Source of the DNA: Lacrimispora xylanolytica
Lineage (GTDB): Bacteria; Bacillota; Clostridia; Lachnospirales; Lachnospiraceae
Assembly (NCBI RefSeq): GCF_026723765.1
Contig: NZ_CP113524.1
Coordinates: 3,457,001 to 3,521,000, forward strand
Direction of reading: 5' to 3'
DNA: 64,000 bases
Part shown: positions 9,451-18,170 of the stretch, in pieces
Numbering within the stretch: the stretch's first letter is position 1
How the letters are laid out: the number at the start of each line of letters is the position of its first letter
Made by a program: the position numbers and the translations under genes
The notes under the pieces: generated by a model
What the model was told of the DNA's origin: nothing
What the model saw: the letters and a program-made list of their open reading frames with translations, nothing else
The model's database searches: none

Positions 9451-10350
9451 TTATTTTTCACGGTTTACCAGCATCCGGATCAGTTCTTCCAAGAATTCAT
9501 TCTTTCCCGGAAGCTCATGAAGAACGGAAACTGCTTCTTCTGAGATACGTTCCACATCCTGCTTCGCCTTAGTCATACCATAGATGGAAACATAGGTAGT
9601 TTTATGATTTTTTTCGTCGCTTAATACAGGCTTTCCAAGAACCTCGTTGCTGCTGGTCAAATCAAGGATATCATCCTGGATCTGGAATGCCATACCAATT
9701 AAGGCTGCCATACGTTCCACCTGTTTTAATTCCTCTTCCCCCGCTCCGCCAAGCAGCGCACCAATCATCATGGAGGCTTCTAAGAGAGCACCCGTTTTCA
9801 AACGGTATATAAATTCAAGTTTTTCTTTTGGAACCGGTTCTCCTGAAAGCTCTACATCAACAGTCTGTCCGCCGATCATTCCAAAAATTCCTGTTTTTTC
9901 TGCCAGGATTCCCATAGAACGGGCAACCCGGTCAGCTCTGTCCGTCATAGAAAGGGCCTTAGCCGCCGTCTCCATGGAATAGATAAGAAGTCCATCTCCA
10001 GCTAAAACTGCCATGTCGTAGCCAAATTTCACCCATGCCGTAGGAAGCCCCCGGCGCAGGGTGTCATTATCCATACAGGGCAGATCGTCATGGATTAAGG
10101 ATGAGGTGTGGATCATCTCAATGGCCGCCATAAAGGGCTCAATTTCTTTGCCACTGCCGCCAAATAAGCGGTATGTCTCCTCCATGAGCATAGGGCGGAG
10201 CCTTTTTCCTCCTGCCTTCACACTGTAATCCATGGCCTCAAGCACAGTGGCCTGATAGCCGCTCACTTCAGGTAGATAGGATTCCACCACCTGACCGACC
10301 TCTTTCATACGGGCAGAAAACAATTCATTAAAGTTCACTTTTTTCACCAT
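9451..10350 (-). CDS. ispA: Polyprenyl (farnesyl/geranyl) diphosphate synthase
   Basis: This is a short-chain trans-prenyl diphosphate synthase building C15 (possibly C20) diphosphates from IPP and DMAPP. The 299-residue protein shows the first aspartate-rich motif in LIHDDLPCMDND (about 88-99), the GGKRLRPML substrate motif near residue 50, and the second aspartate-rich motif in FQIQDDILD (about 220-228). The start overlaps the end of xseB by 23 bases, so the frame is read by coupling. A GTG immediately follows the ATG, so the exact first residue is uncertain by one codon. Confidence 0.94.
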   Translation of the reverse strand: MVKKVNFNELFSARMKEVGQVVESYLPEVSGYQATVLEAMDYSVKAGGKRLRPMLMEETYRLFGGSGKEIEPFMAAIEMIHTSSLIHDDLPCMDNDTLRRGLPTAWVKFGYDMAVLAGDGLLIYSMETAAKALSMTDRADRVARSMGILAEKTGIFGMIGGQTVDVELSGEPVPKEKLEFIYRLKTGALLEASMMIGALLGGAGEEELKQVERMAALIGMAFQIQDDILDLTSSNEVLGKPVLSDEKNHKTTYVSIYGMTKAKQDVERISEEAVSVLHELPGKNEFLEELIRMLVNREK

Positions 10351-10540
10351 TTTCCTCTAATACGATTATCTTCTTTTCTACGTTATCTATCTTCTCATTG
10401 CAGGACTTTACAAGCTTCATGCCTGTTTCATAATGCTGAAAGGACTCTTCCAGGGAGCACTCTCCGCTCTCTAACTTTTTGATCAGTTCCTCCAGCTCAG
10501 CAAACGTCTCTTCAATGGTCTTTTCTTTTTTCACTGCCAT
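10328..10540 (-). CDS. xseB: Exodeoxyribonuclease VII small subunit
   Basis: XseB is the small partner of XseA in exonuclease VII, which degrades single-stranded DNA from both ends. The 70-residue protein has the typical ETFAELEELIKKLESGE and LEESFQHYETGMKLV pattern of two amphipathic helices. The start follows AAGGAGG. It begins 11 bases after xseA and its 3' end overlaps ispA, so dosage with XseA is likely coupled. Confidence 0.95.
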   Translation of the reverse strand: MAVKKEKTIEETFAELEELIKKLESGECSLEESFQHYETGMKLVKSCNEKIDNVEKKIIVLEENGEKSEL

Positions 10541-10551
10541 GATGGACCTCC

Positions 10552-11850
10552 TTATCTCCTATCCGGATCATCCTTTTTTTCCTCGTCACTTTGGTTGATT
10601 CTGGAAATCACTGCTTCCATACTTCCATCCCTGACGATGACCTTAATGCCGTCTCCAGCTTTTACCTTGGTCACAGAATCAATTCTATGATCCTTTTGAT
10701 CCGTTACGAATCCATATCCTCCGCCAATCTTCTTTAAGGGGGACTGAGCCTCTAAACGGCTGGCAAACAACTCAAGCCGGTGCCTGTCACGGACTGTCTG
10801 CTTTTCTAACAGAGTCTTCATCCGATTGGCAGCGTTTTCGGCATCTGCCTTATAGCCTGCGGTCATGGAAAGCAAAATGGTCTGGATCTTTATCTCCAGA
10901 TCAGAAAGCCTCTGACGGCTTTCCCGGATGCTTCTTCTCGGATCAAAATACTTAAGCCGTAACCCATATTGGTCCGCATGGAAGCGGTAGCGTTCCATCT
11001 TTCGTTCCATGGTCTTTTTTAAGGTGTTTCGGTACAGCTCCTTCTGCTCTTCAAACAGGGAATAATCAAAAACTGCCAGCTCCGCCGCGGCAGAAGGCGT
11101 GGGAGCACGCATATCCGCCACATAATCTGCTATGGTCACATCGGTTTCATGACCGACTGCAGAAATGACTGGAGTGGAGCACTGGAAAATGGCTCTGGCC
11201 ACAATTTCTTCGTTAAATGCCCATAAATCTTCAATGGAACCGCCTCCCCTTCCCACAATCAGGACATCAAGCCCCATCTGGTCCAGTACCTCGATTCCTT
11301 TTGCAATACTCTCTTTTGCATTCTCTCCCTGGACAAGAGCCGGGTAGAGATAAAGCTGCACGTAAGGATTTCTCCTTGCCGATATATTCATAATGTCCCG
11401 GATGGCTGCACCGGTGGGAGCTGTTACGATTCCTATGGTCTTTGCATACCTGGGAATGGGCTTTTTATACTCCGCAGAGAACATTCCCATCTCTTCCAGC
11501 TCATTACGCAGCTTCTGGAACCGTTCAAACAGATCTCCAAGCCCTTCTCTTGTTATCTCCTGGGCATAGAGCTGATAGCGCCCATCCCGTTCATAAACCT
11601 CAATGCTCCCCTTTACCGTTACCTGCTGGCCTTCTTCCATCTGAAAGGAAAGACCCTTTCTGGAACCGGCAAACATCACAGCAGCTATAGACGATTTTCC
11701 GTCCTTTAAGGTAAAGTAGATATGTCCGGAGGTATGATACTTGCAGTTGGAGACTTCTCCTTTTACAGAGATGCGGTTCAGCGCAAAGTCCTGGGCAAAC
11801 ATATTCTTGATGTAAGCATTGACCTGGGAAACAGAATAAGCGCCAGCCAT
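10552..11850 (-). CDS. xseA: Exodeoxyribonuclease VII large subunit
   Basis: XseA is the catalytic subunit of exonuclease VII. The 432-residue protein has an N-terminal OB-fold (about 1-100, with GEVSNCKYHTSGHIYFTLKD). The catalytic domain carries GIVTAPTGAAIRDI, the GRGGGSIEDLWAFN(E)E motif and SAVGHETDVTIADYVADMRAPTPSAAAE pieces near residues 195-260. A long helical region binding XseB follows. The stop of nusB is 1 base away, so the two are co-transcribed. Confidence 0.96.
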   Translation of the reverse strand: MAGAYSVSQVNAYIKNMFAQDFALNRISVKGEVSNCKYHTSGHIYFTLKDGKSSIAAVMFAGSRKGLSFQMEEGQQVTVKGSIEVYERDGRYQLYAQEITREGLGDLFERFQKLRNELEEMGMFSAEYKKPIPRYAKTIGIVTAPTGAAIRDIMNISARRNPYVQLYLYPALVQGENAKESIAKGIEVLDQMGLDVLIVGRGGGSIEDLWAFNEEIVARAIFQCSTPVISAVGHETDVTIADYVADMRAPTPSAAAELAVFDYSLFEEQKELYRNTLKKTMERKMERYRFHADQYGLRLKYFDPRRSIRESRQRLSDLEIKIQTILLSMTAGYKADAENAANRMKTLLEKQTVRDRHRLELFASRLEAQSPLKKIGGGYGFVTDQKDHRIDSVTKVKAGDGIKVIVRDGSMEAVISRINQSDEEKKDDPDRR

Positions 11851-11851
11851 A

Positions 11852-12295
11852 TTACACCAGCTTTGCTAAGACTCCGTTGATAAATGCCGGAGCTTCGTTC
11901 CCGCCGTACTTTTTAGCCAGTTCCACTGCCTCGTTGATGGCTACCTTTTCCGGAACATCGTCGTCAAATAATATTTCATATAAAGCAAGACGGAGGATTG
12001 TAAGTTCGGCTCTGCCCATACGCTTTGTCTTCCAGCCTTCTGCCACTTCATTGATCTTAAGATCCAGTTCCGGTATCTTAACCATGACAGCTTCTGCTCT
12101 TTCTTTTAACTGGTCGGAATTCTCACCGCTCATTGACACATCGTGTATGATCTCTTCCTTTCCTTCTTTGTCGAAATCATACTCCATTGGTTCCTCAAAA
12201 TATTGGATAAGCTGCTCGTCCTTTTCCTCTGCCGGATGGAAATCCGCACAAAAAAGCAGCTTAAAGCAGTGTTCACGCATTTTACTTCTGGTCAT
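11852..12295 (-). CDS. nusB: Transcription antitermination factor NusB
   Basis: NusB, with NusE (S10), binds boxA of rRNA leaders and supports antitermination. The 147-residue all-helical protein begins [15 protein letters not shown] and carries the family signature around [32 protein letters not shown] and [11 protein letters not shown]. The start follows AGGAGG with 10-base spacing. It appears to be the first gene of the operon reaching to spo0A, with its own promoter. Confidence 0.95.
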   Translation of the reverse strand: MTRSKMREHCFKLLFCADFHPAEEKDEQLIQYFEEPMEYDFDKEGKEEIIHDVSMSGENSDQLKERAEAVMVKIPELDLKINEVAEGWKTKRMGRAELTILRLALYEILFDDDVPEKVAINEAVELAKKYGGNEAPAFINGVLAKLV

Positions 12296-12340
12296 TTACC
12301 ATGGTCCTCCTGTTGGTAATTTTTCTGGGCGTTTGGAATT

Positions 12341-12369
12341 ATTATACCTTACCGTGGTTTATTATACAA
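12341..12369 (-). promoter_or_regulatory. Likely sigma-A promoter for the nusB-to-spo0A operon
   Basis: On the minus strand TTGTAT (12364-12369) and TATAAT (12341-12346) are separated by exactly 17 bases, about 46 bases before the nusB start. No terminator was seen between the upstream cyclase gene and this site. Confidence 0.5.
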
Positions 12370-12410
12370 TAGCAACTTTTCCTTATCCGTATGTGGATTA
12401 TATGAAACTA

Positions 12411-13838
12411 TCACCGTTTTACGGCATACTGGTTCTTCCCTTTTCGCTTTGCCTGATACAAAGCTTCATCCGCTCGTTTTAAGATGGCATCGTAATCATT
12501 TTCATTCTCGCCTACCAGGGTGATTCCAATGCTTGCATGGATATTCCCTGAGATATTAAAGGCATTTAAAATCCGGGCTGCTATGGCTTCCGGCTGCTTT
12601 CTGCCTCTCATGCCAAAGAGCCAGATACAGAATTCATCCCCTCCGAAGCGTACGATGACGTCCTCCTGTCTGGTACAGGCATTTAGAATCTGCCCCACTT
12701 CTACCAGAACCAGGTCACCTTTGTGGTGTCCGAAGGTATCATTGATCTTTTTAAAATCATCTATATCAAGAAACATGCAGGCGTAGAATCGTTTATTTCC
12801 CACTCCTTTTAATCCCTGGGACACAAGCTTTCTTGCAGTTTCCCGGGTATAAACTCCTGTTAAATAATCCTTCTGCGCCCTTTTTTCTTCCTTCTTTCGG
12901 TAATGAAGAATACCAAGGATGAGAAGGATGGCGCAGACCAGCATTAACGTGGAGCTTGTAATAAAGCCAAGGGTCAGTCCCCGAATCCGGTTTAGCATGC
13001 TTTCATACCGTTCAGCTTCTACCAGGGAGGCTGTCATCCAATCCTCAATTCCAGTGGGTTGAAAAAGCAAGAGCCGTTTTTTATTATTCTCATAATAAAT
13101 CAGAAATCCGGCCTGTCCGCTTTTTACGACCTCCCTCATCTGCTCTAAGGATTGTCCATCCCGAAACTCCATATCTTTTAGAAGCTCGAATACCGTATCC
13201 TTTTGGTCGATTCCTGAGCTTGAGACCATGATCTGGCCTTCCTGAGTAAAAATGAAATTGGCTCCGTAACGGCTTAAGGGACTGTCATCCAAGTACTTTT
13301 CTATCTCTGCTGCGGAGTATTCCAGACAGGCAGCGCCTTTTACTTTAGAATCTCTAATGATAGGAACTGCCAGAACAATTCCATCCTGGCCCTCAAAGCC
13401 TCCGGGAAGTAGCCTGGAAACATTTTTTTCACCCTTTAAGACCTTCTGGTAGTAAGCTCTCCCGGAAATATCAGCAGTCTCATGGTTCCCATAATATATG
13501 GTTCCCTTATCATCTGCCACCCCTAATCTGGAGGTTTCTTTCTCATTTTCCGCTACCAGCTCCCACCAGCTTTCGTTTCCCGATCCATCGGGAGGATCAG
13601 AGAATGAGGCAAACAGTTCCAGCCATTCAAGCTTTGACTCGGTCAAGTTCTGCAGATAGCTGAGAATCTTATCATTTTCAAGCTTAATATCCCGGTACGT
13701 CTGATCTACGAGACTTTTTTCCACTTCTCTGAAATAATAAAGATTCATCGCAAGGATTCCTGCGATTATCGAAACCACCAGCCCGAACATTCCCATTATC
13801 TTTGGCAAGTAATGATTCCCATCCCTATGATTTATCAT
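12411..13838 (-). CDS. Membrane diguanylate cyclase with extracytoplasmic sensor
   Basis: It is predicted to make cyclic di-GMP from two GTP. The 475-residue protein has a membrane segment near residues 14-36, an extracellular Cache-like sensor region (about 37-280) and a second membrane segment (about 285-310). A complete GGDEF domain follows (about 325-475) with RFGGDEF as active site. An RxxD inhibitory site upstream of GGDEF is not obvious. Starts at GTG 13850 or ATG 13838 are both possible; the ATG has AGGTG at 9 bases. Its own promoter and the strong terminator upstream make it an independent unit. The ligand is unknown. Confidence 0.88.
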   Translation of the reverse strand: MINHRDGNHYLPKIMGMFGLVVSIIAGILAMNLYYFREVEKSLVDQTYRDIKLENDKILSYLQNLTESKLEWLELFASFSDPPDGSGNESWWELVAENEKETSRLGVADDKGTIYYGNHETADISGRAYYQKVLKGEKNVSRLLPGGFEGQDGIVLAVPIIRDSKVKGAACLEYSAAEIEKYLDDSPLSRYGANFIFTQEGQIMVSSSGIDQKDTVFELLKDMEFRDGQSLEQMREVVKSGQAGFLIYYENNKKRLLLFQPTGIEDWMTASLVEAERYESMLNRIRGLTLGFITSSTLMLVCAILLILGILHYRKKEEKRAQKDYLTGVYTRETARKLVSQGLKGVGNKRFYACMFLDIDDFKKINDTFGHHKGDLVLVEVGQILNACTRQEDVIVRFGGDEFCIWLFGMRGRKQPEAIAARILNAFNISGNIHASIGITLVGENENDYDAILKRADEALYQAKRKGKNQYAVKR

Positions 13839-13885
13839 ATTAAAAAACACCTGTCCTTAACATCCTGTCCTAATGCATATGGTTC

Positions 13886-13914
13886 ATTATAAATCCTGTC
13901 CATTTTCATTACAA
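13886..13914 (-). promoter_or_regulatory. Likely sigma-A promoter of the diguanylate cyclase
   Basis: TTGTAA (13909-13914) and TATAAT (13886-13891) on the minus strand have exactly 17 bases between them and lie about 48 bases upstream of the start codon. Confidence 0.6.
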
Positions 13915-13945
13915 GATAAACTTTATTACGAAAAGCAAAAGAAAA

Positions 13946-13978
13946 GCGGGGGTAAGGACCTTTGTGGCCCACCCCCGC
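13946..13978 (-). terminator. Intrinsic terminator after asp23
   Basis: GCGGGGGT (13946-13953) pairs with ACCCCCGC (13971-13978). On the minus strand this is followed by TTTTCTTTTGCTTTT. It lies 13 bases after the asp23 stop. Confidence 0.88.
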
Positions 13979-13991
13979 GATAGATTTGCAT

Positions 13992-14378
13992 CTATTTGTT
14001 TTCTTCCATTGCAACACCGGCGATACGGATATTTACATCTAATACCGTAAGACCTGTCATGTTCTCAATTGCAGTCTGTACCTTTTCCTGAACCTTCTCA
14101 CTGACAGATGGTATGCTGTATCCGTACTTGATGTTTAAGGACAAATCCACAGATACATGCTCCTCAGTCAGCTCGACCTTAACGCCTTTTGATAAATTTT
14201 TCATGCCCAGCTTCGCCACCAGTTCATTGGTGATGTTGCCCGCCATGGAATCTACACCTTCTACTTCGGTTGCAGCAAGACCCGCGATGATAGCAACTAC
14301 ATCATCTGCAATCTGCACTTCGCCGATTTTATCTTTTTCATATACTTTGTGAGTATTTCTGATTTCTGCTTCTGCCAC
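13992..14378 (-). CDS. Asp23/Gls24 (YloU-like) envelope stress protein
   Basis: This is a 128-residue member of the Asp23/Gls24 family, small proteins linked to the cell envelope and alkaline or general stress. In clostridia they are often next to nusB. The family pattern is visible in IADDVVAIIAGLAATEVEGVDSM and the VDLSLNIKYGYSIP strand region. The start codon is GTG (14376-14378), placed by AGGAGG at 8 bases. It has its own promoter and terminator, so it is a single-gene unit. A specific role is not known for the clostridial members. Confidence 0.9.
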   Translation of the reverse strand: MAEAEIRNTHKVYEKDKIGEVQIADDVVAIIAGLAATEVEGVDSMAGNITNELVAKLGMKNLSKGVKVELTEEHVSVDLSLNIKYGYSIPSVSEKVQEKVQTAIENMTGLTVLDVNIRIAGVAMEENK

Positions 14379-14419
14379 AGCAATTCCCTCCTGTACTAAA
14401 TTTTCCGGGTTATGGAATC

Positions 14420-14448
14420 ATTATAGCAAAATTGTCCATCGTTTGCAA
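14420..14448 (-). promoter_or_regulatory. Likely sigma-A promoter of asp23
   Basis: TTGCAA (14443-14448) and TATAAT (14420-14425) on the minus strand have exactly 17 bases between them. The promoter begins 8 bases after the spoIIIAH stop, so asp23 can be expressed vegetatively, independent of the sporulation operon. Confidence 0.65.
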
Positions 14449-14455
14449 AGGCTTT

Positions 14456-15307
14456 TTATTCACCCAGCTTCATAAGGGTGATCACAATATTTTCTGCTCC
14501 GACTTCTGCTTTTCTCTTTACAATATCTTCAATCTGTGCGCGCTGCGGATCGGTGATGCTGGAGGCATTGATGACAACATCTACTTTACCGCTGGAAATG
14601 CTGACGACTGGATCTGAAAATCCTTTTGCAAGAAGAAGGGTTTCTGCTGCATTTTCTTTTTCGGAAACAGCTGTCATATCAATCATTTCCTGAATGGCCT
14701 GCTGTTTTGCGGACTCTTCCAGGTTCGGATTGTTAATCAGATTCATTAAGGTCTCTTTATTTCTTGCCCTTACCTGTTCTCTGTTTAACTGTACGCTGGA
14801 TATGTAATCTGTTACGCTCATTCCGCTTGTTAAAACGGCTTCTCCCGGATTATCAAGTCCGGCGTCTGCTGCTTTTGTCTCGGCTGCGGCTGCTACCTGG
14901 TCTGCGGCTGCTACCTGCTCTGCGGCTGCCTTTGTCTCGCCTGCTGCTGTGCTCTCAGAGTTTGCAACGTCTTTGTTTCCTTCTGACGTTGTTTCTGCGG
15001 CTGCCAGTTTATCAATATCCGATGCATCCTGATCCAGACTTGCAATATCCTGGCCGGAAGAACTCTCATTTAAGGCTTTGTTCTCCGCTAAGACGTCTTC
15101 TTCGGATATATCAGTCATACCTGCTTCAAACACATCTTTACCTGAAACCGCCTCCTGTTTCCCGGCATAATTTAAATACCCGGCGGCAGCTATCATAACG
15201 GCCAGTGTGGTAATGATGATCTGATTTCTTCTGAACAGTTTCTTCATATCCATTTTCTTTGGGGTTTTAGGGACATTTGGTTCATTGCTTGTTTTCCAAC
15301 TTCTCAT
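14456..15307 (-). CDS. spoIIIAH: Stage III sporulation protein AH
   Basis: SpoIIIAH sits in the mother-cell membrane and joins forespore SpoIIQ across the intermembrane space, forming part of the feeding-tube channel. The 283-residue protein has a short cytoplasmic head, one membrane helix (about 28-45) and a long Ala/Glu/Asp-rich linker (about 60-165). The conserved YscJ/FliF-like ring domain follows (about 175-283, with VVSISSGKVDVVINA). It is longer than the Bacillus protein (218) because of the linker, part of which is built from an 18-bp tandem repeat. The ATG at 15307 is chosen over the GTG at 15316 because the AAGGAG site is 8 bases from the ATG. Confidence 0.92.
   Translation of the reverse strand: MRSWKTSNEPNVPKTPKKMDMKKLFRRNQIIITTLAVMIAAAGYLNYAGKQEAVSGKDVFEAGMTDISEEDVLAENKALNESSSGQDIASLDQDASDIDKLAAAETTSEGNKDVANSESTAAGETKAAAEQVAAADQVAAAAETKAADAGLDNPGEAVLTSGMSVTDYISSVQLNREQVRARNKETLMNLINNPNLEESAKQQAIQEMIDMTAVSEKENAAETLLLAKGFSDPVVSISSGKVDVVINASSITDPQRAQIEDIVKRKAEVGAENIVITLMKLGE
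14883..14936. repeat. 18-bp tandem repeat inside spoIIIAH
   Basis: Nearly three copies of an 18-base unit (GCTGCGGCTGCTACCTGG, TCTGCGGCTGCTACCTGC, then a diverged copy) encode the Ala-rich linker units QVAAAD and QVAAAE. Copy number could vary between strains. Confidence 0.7.
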
Positions 15308-15322
15308 ACCTGACACTCCTTT

Positions 15323-15928
15323 TTATTCCACCCTCTTTAATACTTTTATTTTATGTGGGGGCAGGTTAAATAATGCTTCCATGGCACTGGAAATTTCTGC
15401 TTTCACCGTAGGACTGCCTCCGCCCTGGGCACTTATGATGATTCCTTCTATTTCCGGACTTATCTCTTTCTCCACAATAGGAGCCGTATTTTCTCCAGAA
15501 CCGGTCAAAATGGTATTCTCCTGCTGTTCTTTGTTGGTGATATTTCTGGTTCCGCCGGAGCTGTCATTTTCCACGGTGGAAGAATCGGTTGTGTTTCTGT
15601 CCACCCTGAGCACCTTTTCCTTTGAGGATTTCAGCACGATCATCACATCCACCTGACCAACTCCATCTACGGTTTTTAACAGCTTTCTCACCCTTAATTC
15701 CAGCTGCTCCTCATAGGTATTGTCTGCGTTTGCGGCTACAGCCGTATCTTTCTCTGGCAGCTCTGTCACAATTCCCTTTTGCAGCTCTGTCTTATTTTTG
15801 CTCTCCGATGCTGTTCCAGTCTTTCCTGCACTGCCTGGACCGGAGGGAATCGCAAGGATCAGGATGATCATTCCAACCGCCAGCAGGATCAGCCATTTAT
15901 CCTTTCCCATCTTCCACTTGAATTTCAA
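15323..15928 (-). CDS. spoIIIAG: Stage III sporulation protein AG (TTG start)
   Basis: SpoIIIAG forms a large ring in the intermembrane space of the developing spore. The 201-residue protein has one membrane helix (about 10-28), a Thr/Asn/Ser-rich spacer, and a ring-building domain with GVGQVDVMIVL and the C-terminal VKAEISSAMEALFNLPPHKIKV. The start is judged to be TTG at 15926-15928. GGAGGA lies 8 bases upstream of it, inside the end of spoIIIAF, whereas the ATG at 15910 has only a weak site. This gives a 32-base overlap with spoIIIAF. Confidence 0.88.
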   Translation of the reverse strand: MKFKWKMGKDKWLILLAVGMIILILAIPSGPGSAGKTGTASESKNKTELQKGIVTELPEKDTAVAANADNTYEEQLELRVRKLLKTVDGVGQVDVMIVLKSSKEKVLRVDRNTTDSSTVENDSSGGTRNITNKEQQENTILTGSGENTAPIVEKEISPEIEGIIISAQGGGSPTVKAEISSAMEALFNLPPHKIKVLKRVE

Positions 15929-16568
15929 TATCCTGTTCCTCCAAATCATAATATTCAGCAATCTTCCTTCTAAGACCTGATACTTGTGAATTTTCTTCTT
16001 GTCTCCCTTTTTCTTCTTTCTTCGGAGGGGAACCCGTGATTTTTACTCCTTCTACTTTGGCCACTTTTTCAATGGGTTCGATTTCTTTCACCGCAGGAAC
16101 AGCTTCTTCCCCTTCTTCGCCTTCTTGCCCTTTTTGTACTTCTGGCGTAAGGATTAAGGACACCCGGACCACATGCCCGAACTTCTTGCTGTCCTGATCC
16201 TGGCTGATTTCTGCCTTTGACACGCTGCACCCAAAACCAGCAGAGGCTGCCATTGTTTTTAAATCCCCGGAAACAGCCTCCTCGTATTTGCTCATCATTT
16301 TATTCAGCCTTTGTCCTTCCATCTTTGCGATTTCTCCAGTAAGCTCTCCTGCCTCTTTTTTCAAACTGATGGATTCGAAATAGTAGGCAAGTGTATCGTC
16401 AAGCCTAAGCCCCCCTGTAATCGGCTTTAGAACAAGAAGGATCAGTACCACTCCGGCAAAAAAGCGGATGTATTTTTCATACTTCTTGTTAGGCAGAAGA
16501 TTCACCACAACTGTGATAAATATAAGATAATATATAATGCTGCGTATCCAATCAAACAATTGTTCCAT
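15897..16568 (-). CDS. spoIIIAF: Stage III sporulation protein AF
   Basis: SpoIIIAF is a mother-cell membrane component of the SpoIIIA channel with a soluble ring-building domain. The 223-residue protein opens with MEQLFDWIRSIIYYLIFITV and has two membrane helices (about 8-27 and 37-55), then a charged domain. The start at 16568 is 5 bases after the spoIIIAE stop and matches the family N-terminus. A longer reading frame to 16610 overlaps spoIIIAE and is rejected. The Glu-rich stretch near residues 155-185 is longer than I would expect for the family. Confidence 0.9.
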   Translation of the reverse strand: MEQLFDWIRSIIYYLIFITVVVNLLPNKKYEKYIRFFAGVVLILLVLKPITGGLRLDDTLAYYFESISLKKEAGELTGEIAKMEGQRLNKMMSKYEEAVSGDLKTMAASAGFGCSVSKAEISQDQDSKKFGHVVRVSLILTPEVQKGQEGEEGEEAVPAVKEIEPIEKVAKVEGVKITGSPPKKEEKGRQEENSQVSGLRRKIAEYYDLEEQDIEIQVEDGKG

Positions 16569-16573
16569 GTCAA

Positions 16574-17758
16574 TCACCCGGAAAAATAAGTTGCATTCGT
16601 CGATGCACATACAAGAGCTATGGTTATTACAAAGAGCATGACAGCAGAAGCTGTTATGGAAAGAAGCAGCTTGTGCCCCTTAGCGATATCAGAGATACAG
16701 GAGACGATCCTCTTATCACAGACCGGCTGTAAGAGGGCTGCCACACATTTATAAAGAAGCATCAAAACCACCAGCTTTATTAGGGGAATGGCAGCAATTA
16801 TTAAAAGTATGACAATTCCAGCTGCACCAATGGTGTTTTTTATTACAACACCGGAACCAAGAACCATCTGGGATACGGAGCCTATGCTATTTCCAATTCC
16901 CGGAATAGCTCCCGCCAGTTTCTGAATGGCCCCGGTCTTCATGGAATCTACGTATGGGAGTACCATGCCCTGTATAATCTGGAACCCTAAAACAACCCCA
17001 ATCATGGTCTTTACGCTCCAGGAGATAATCTGCTCCAGGAGCTCTGTCATCTTAGAGAGCATGTCTTCCTTTGCAATATGACCTGCCATGACAAGAAGAG
17101 CGTAGACTTTAATCAGGCTTAATAGGACCTGTCCTAAGAGCCACTGTGCTGCCGCAATTACAAACAGGGTAAATCCATAGGAAGCTGCCGCTGCCGTGCT
17201 TCCTCCTGCAAATGCCACCGCCAGGAAATAGGCGGGAAGCAGGGCTTTCATAAATCCCAGAATCTGGCCAATGACATCTCCCGCAATGGAGACACTGGTA
17301 AAGAAGCTGGCCGCCAGATAAGTAAACAATAGAAGATATGTAACAAAAAATCCGGTTTCTGAAATCTGACTTCCGGAAAATACACTGGAGAAATTGGAAA
17401 ATACTGCTCCAATGATGCCAAGTATGATAATCTGTCCCATCATGTGCCCATTGGTTTTAATTTCGCCCAGCAAAAGCTCCTTAATGGCATTTCCTACTTG
17501 TCCCATTACCTGATCAAGCTTTCCATTCATCAGATCGAACATCAGCTGTTTAAAGGAAAGGTTAAGACCCTTTGTCCCATTTCTTCCGTCCAGAAACTTT
17601 TGAATGTCAGATAAATCGTATTGATCCAGATCCAGGTTGTCCGTCCCCGGGTCTCCTTCTTTATATTCTTTCTGGGAATTTATATCTGCGCCTAGGCAGC
17701 TCATGGGAAAAGCCAGAAGATATAAAAAGCAAACAAGGAAAAAAGTGATTCGTTTCAT
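16574..17758 (-). CDS. spoIIIAE: Stage III sporulation protein AE
   Basis: SpoIIIAE is the large polytopic membrane protein of the SpoIIIA complex, thought to form part of its export apparatus. The 394-residue protein has a signal peptide (residues 1-23, ending SCLGA), an extracytoplasmic N-terminal region with the LDLDQYDLSDIQKFLD segment, and about eight membrane helices from residue 110 on. The start follows AAGGGAG. It lies between spoIIIAD and spoIIIAF with short gaps. Confidence 0.95.
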   Translation of the reverse strand: MKRITFFLVCFLYLLAFPMSCLGADINSQKEYKEGDPGTDNLDLDQYDLSDIQKFLDGRNGTKGLNLSFKQLMFDLMNGKLDQVMGQVGNAIKELLLGEIKTNGHMMGQIIILGIIGAVFSNFSSVFSGSQISETGFFVTYLLLFTYLAASFFTSVSIAGDVIGQILGFMKALLPAYFLAVAFAGGSTAAAASYGFTLFVIAAAQWLLGQVLLSLIKVYALLVMAGHIAKEDMLSKMTELLEQIISWSVKTMIGVVLGFQIIQGMVLPYVDSMKTGAIQKLAGAIPGIGNSIGSVSQMVLGSGVVIKNTIGAAGIVILLIIAAIPLIKLVVLMLLYKCVAALLQPVCDKRIVSCISDIAKGHKLLLSITASAVMLFVITIALVCASTNATYFSG

Positions 17759-17775
17759 GGCCTTTCTCCCTTCTG

Positions 17776-18162
17776 TTATGATACAAATGTCTGGAGCGTT
17801 TCAATAAGCGCCAATAAGATTGGCATGCTGACTGCCAGTACTGAAAGCTTTCCAAATATTTCAATCTGCGTTCCAATGGCCCCATAGCCCGCATCCTTGC
17901 AGATGCCTGCGGCAAATTCTGCGATGTAGGTGATGCCGATCATTTTTATCAGGGTGGACAGATAGATGTTGTTGATCTTTATATAGTTCTGGATCTCTTT
18001 CATGGTATCCAGTATGGAGGTAAGCTTTCCCATACCATAGAAGAAGATAAGTAAGCCTGCCGCCATGACCACATAGGTCCCATATTCCACCTTAAGTCCT
18101 TTTAAAGAGACTGCCATTATAACCGCGATAATTCCGGTTACGGCAATGGTTACTACCGTCAT
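17776..18162 (-). CDS. spoIIIAD: Stage III sporulation protein AD
   Basis: This 128-residue membrane protein has four predicted helices and the family motifs FYGMGKLTSILDTM and KMIGITYIAEFAAGICKDAGYGA. In Bacillus it is required with SpoIIIAC and AE for forespore sigma-G activity. Spacing of 8 bases to spoIIIAC and 17 to spoIIIAE supports one transcript. Confidence 0.95.
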   Translation of the reverse strand: MTVVTIAVTGIIAVIMAVSLKGLKVEYGTYVVMAAGLLIFFYGMGKLTSILDTMKEIQNYIKINNIYLSTLIKMIGITYIAEFAAGICKDAGYGAIGTQIEIFGKLSVLAVSMPILLALIETLQTFVS

Positions 18163-18170
18163 GCGCTCAC

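Noticed and set aside
11877-12482. 201-codon plus-strand frame opposite nusB
   Set aside because: It is antisense to nusB, lacks a ribosome site and has low-complexity Ser/Leu composition typical of a shadow frame.
13835-14017. 60-codon minus-strand frame upstream of the cyclase
   Set aside because: It overlaps the asp23 3' end, its terminator and the cyclase promoter and has no ribosome site or recognisable domain.
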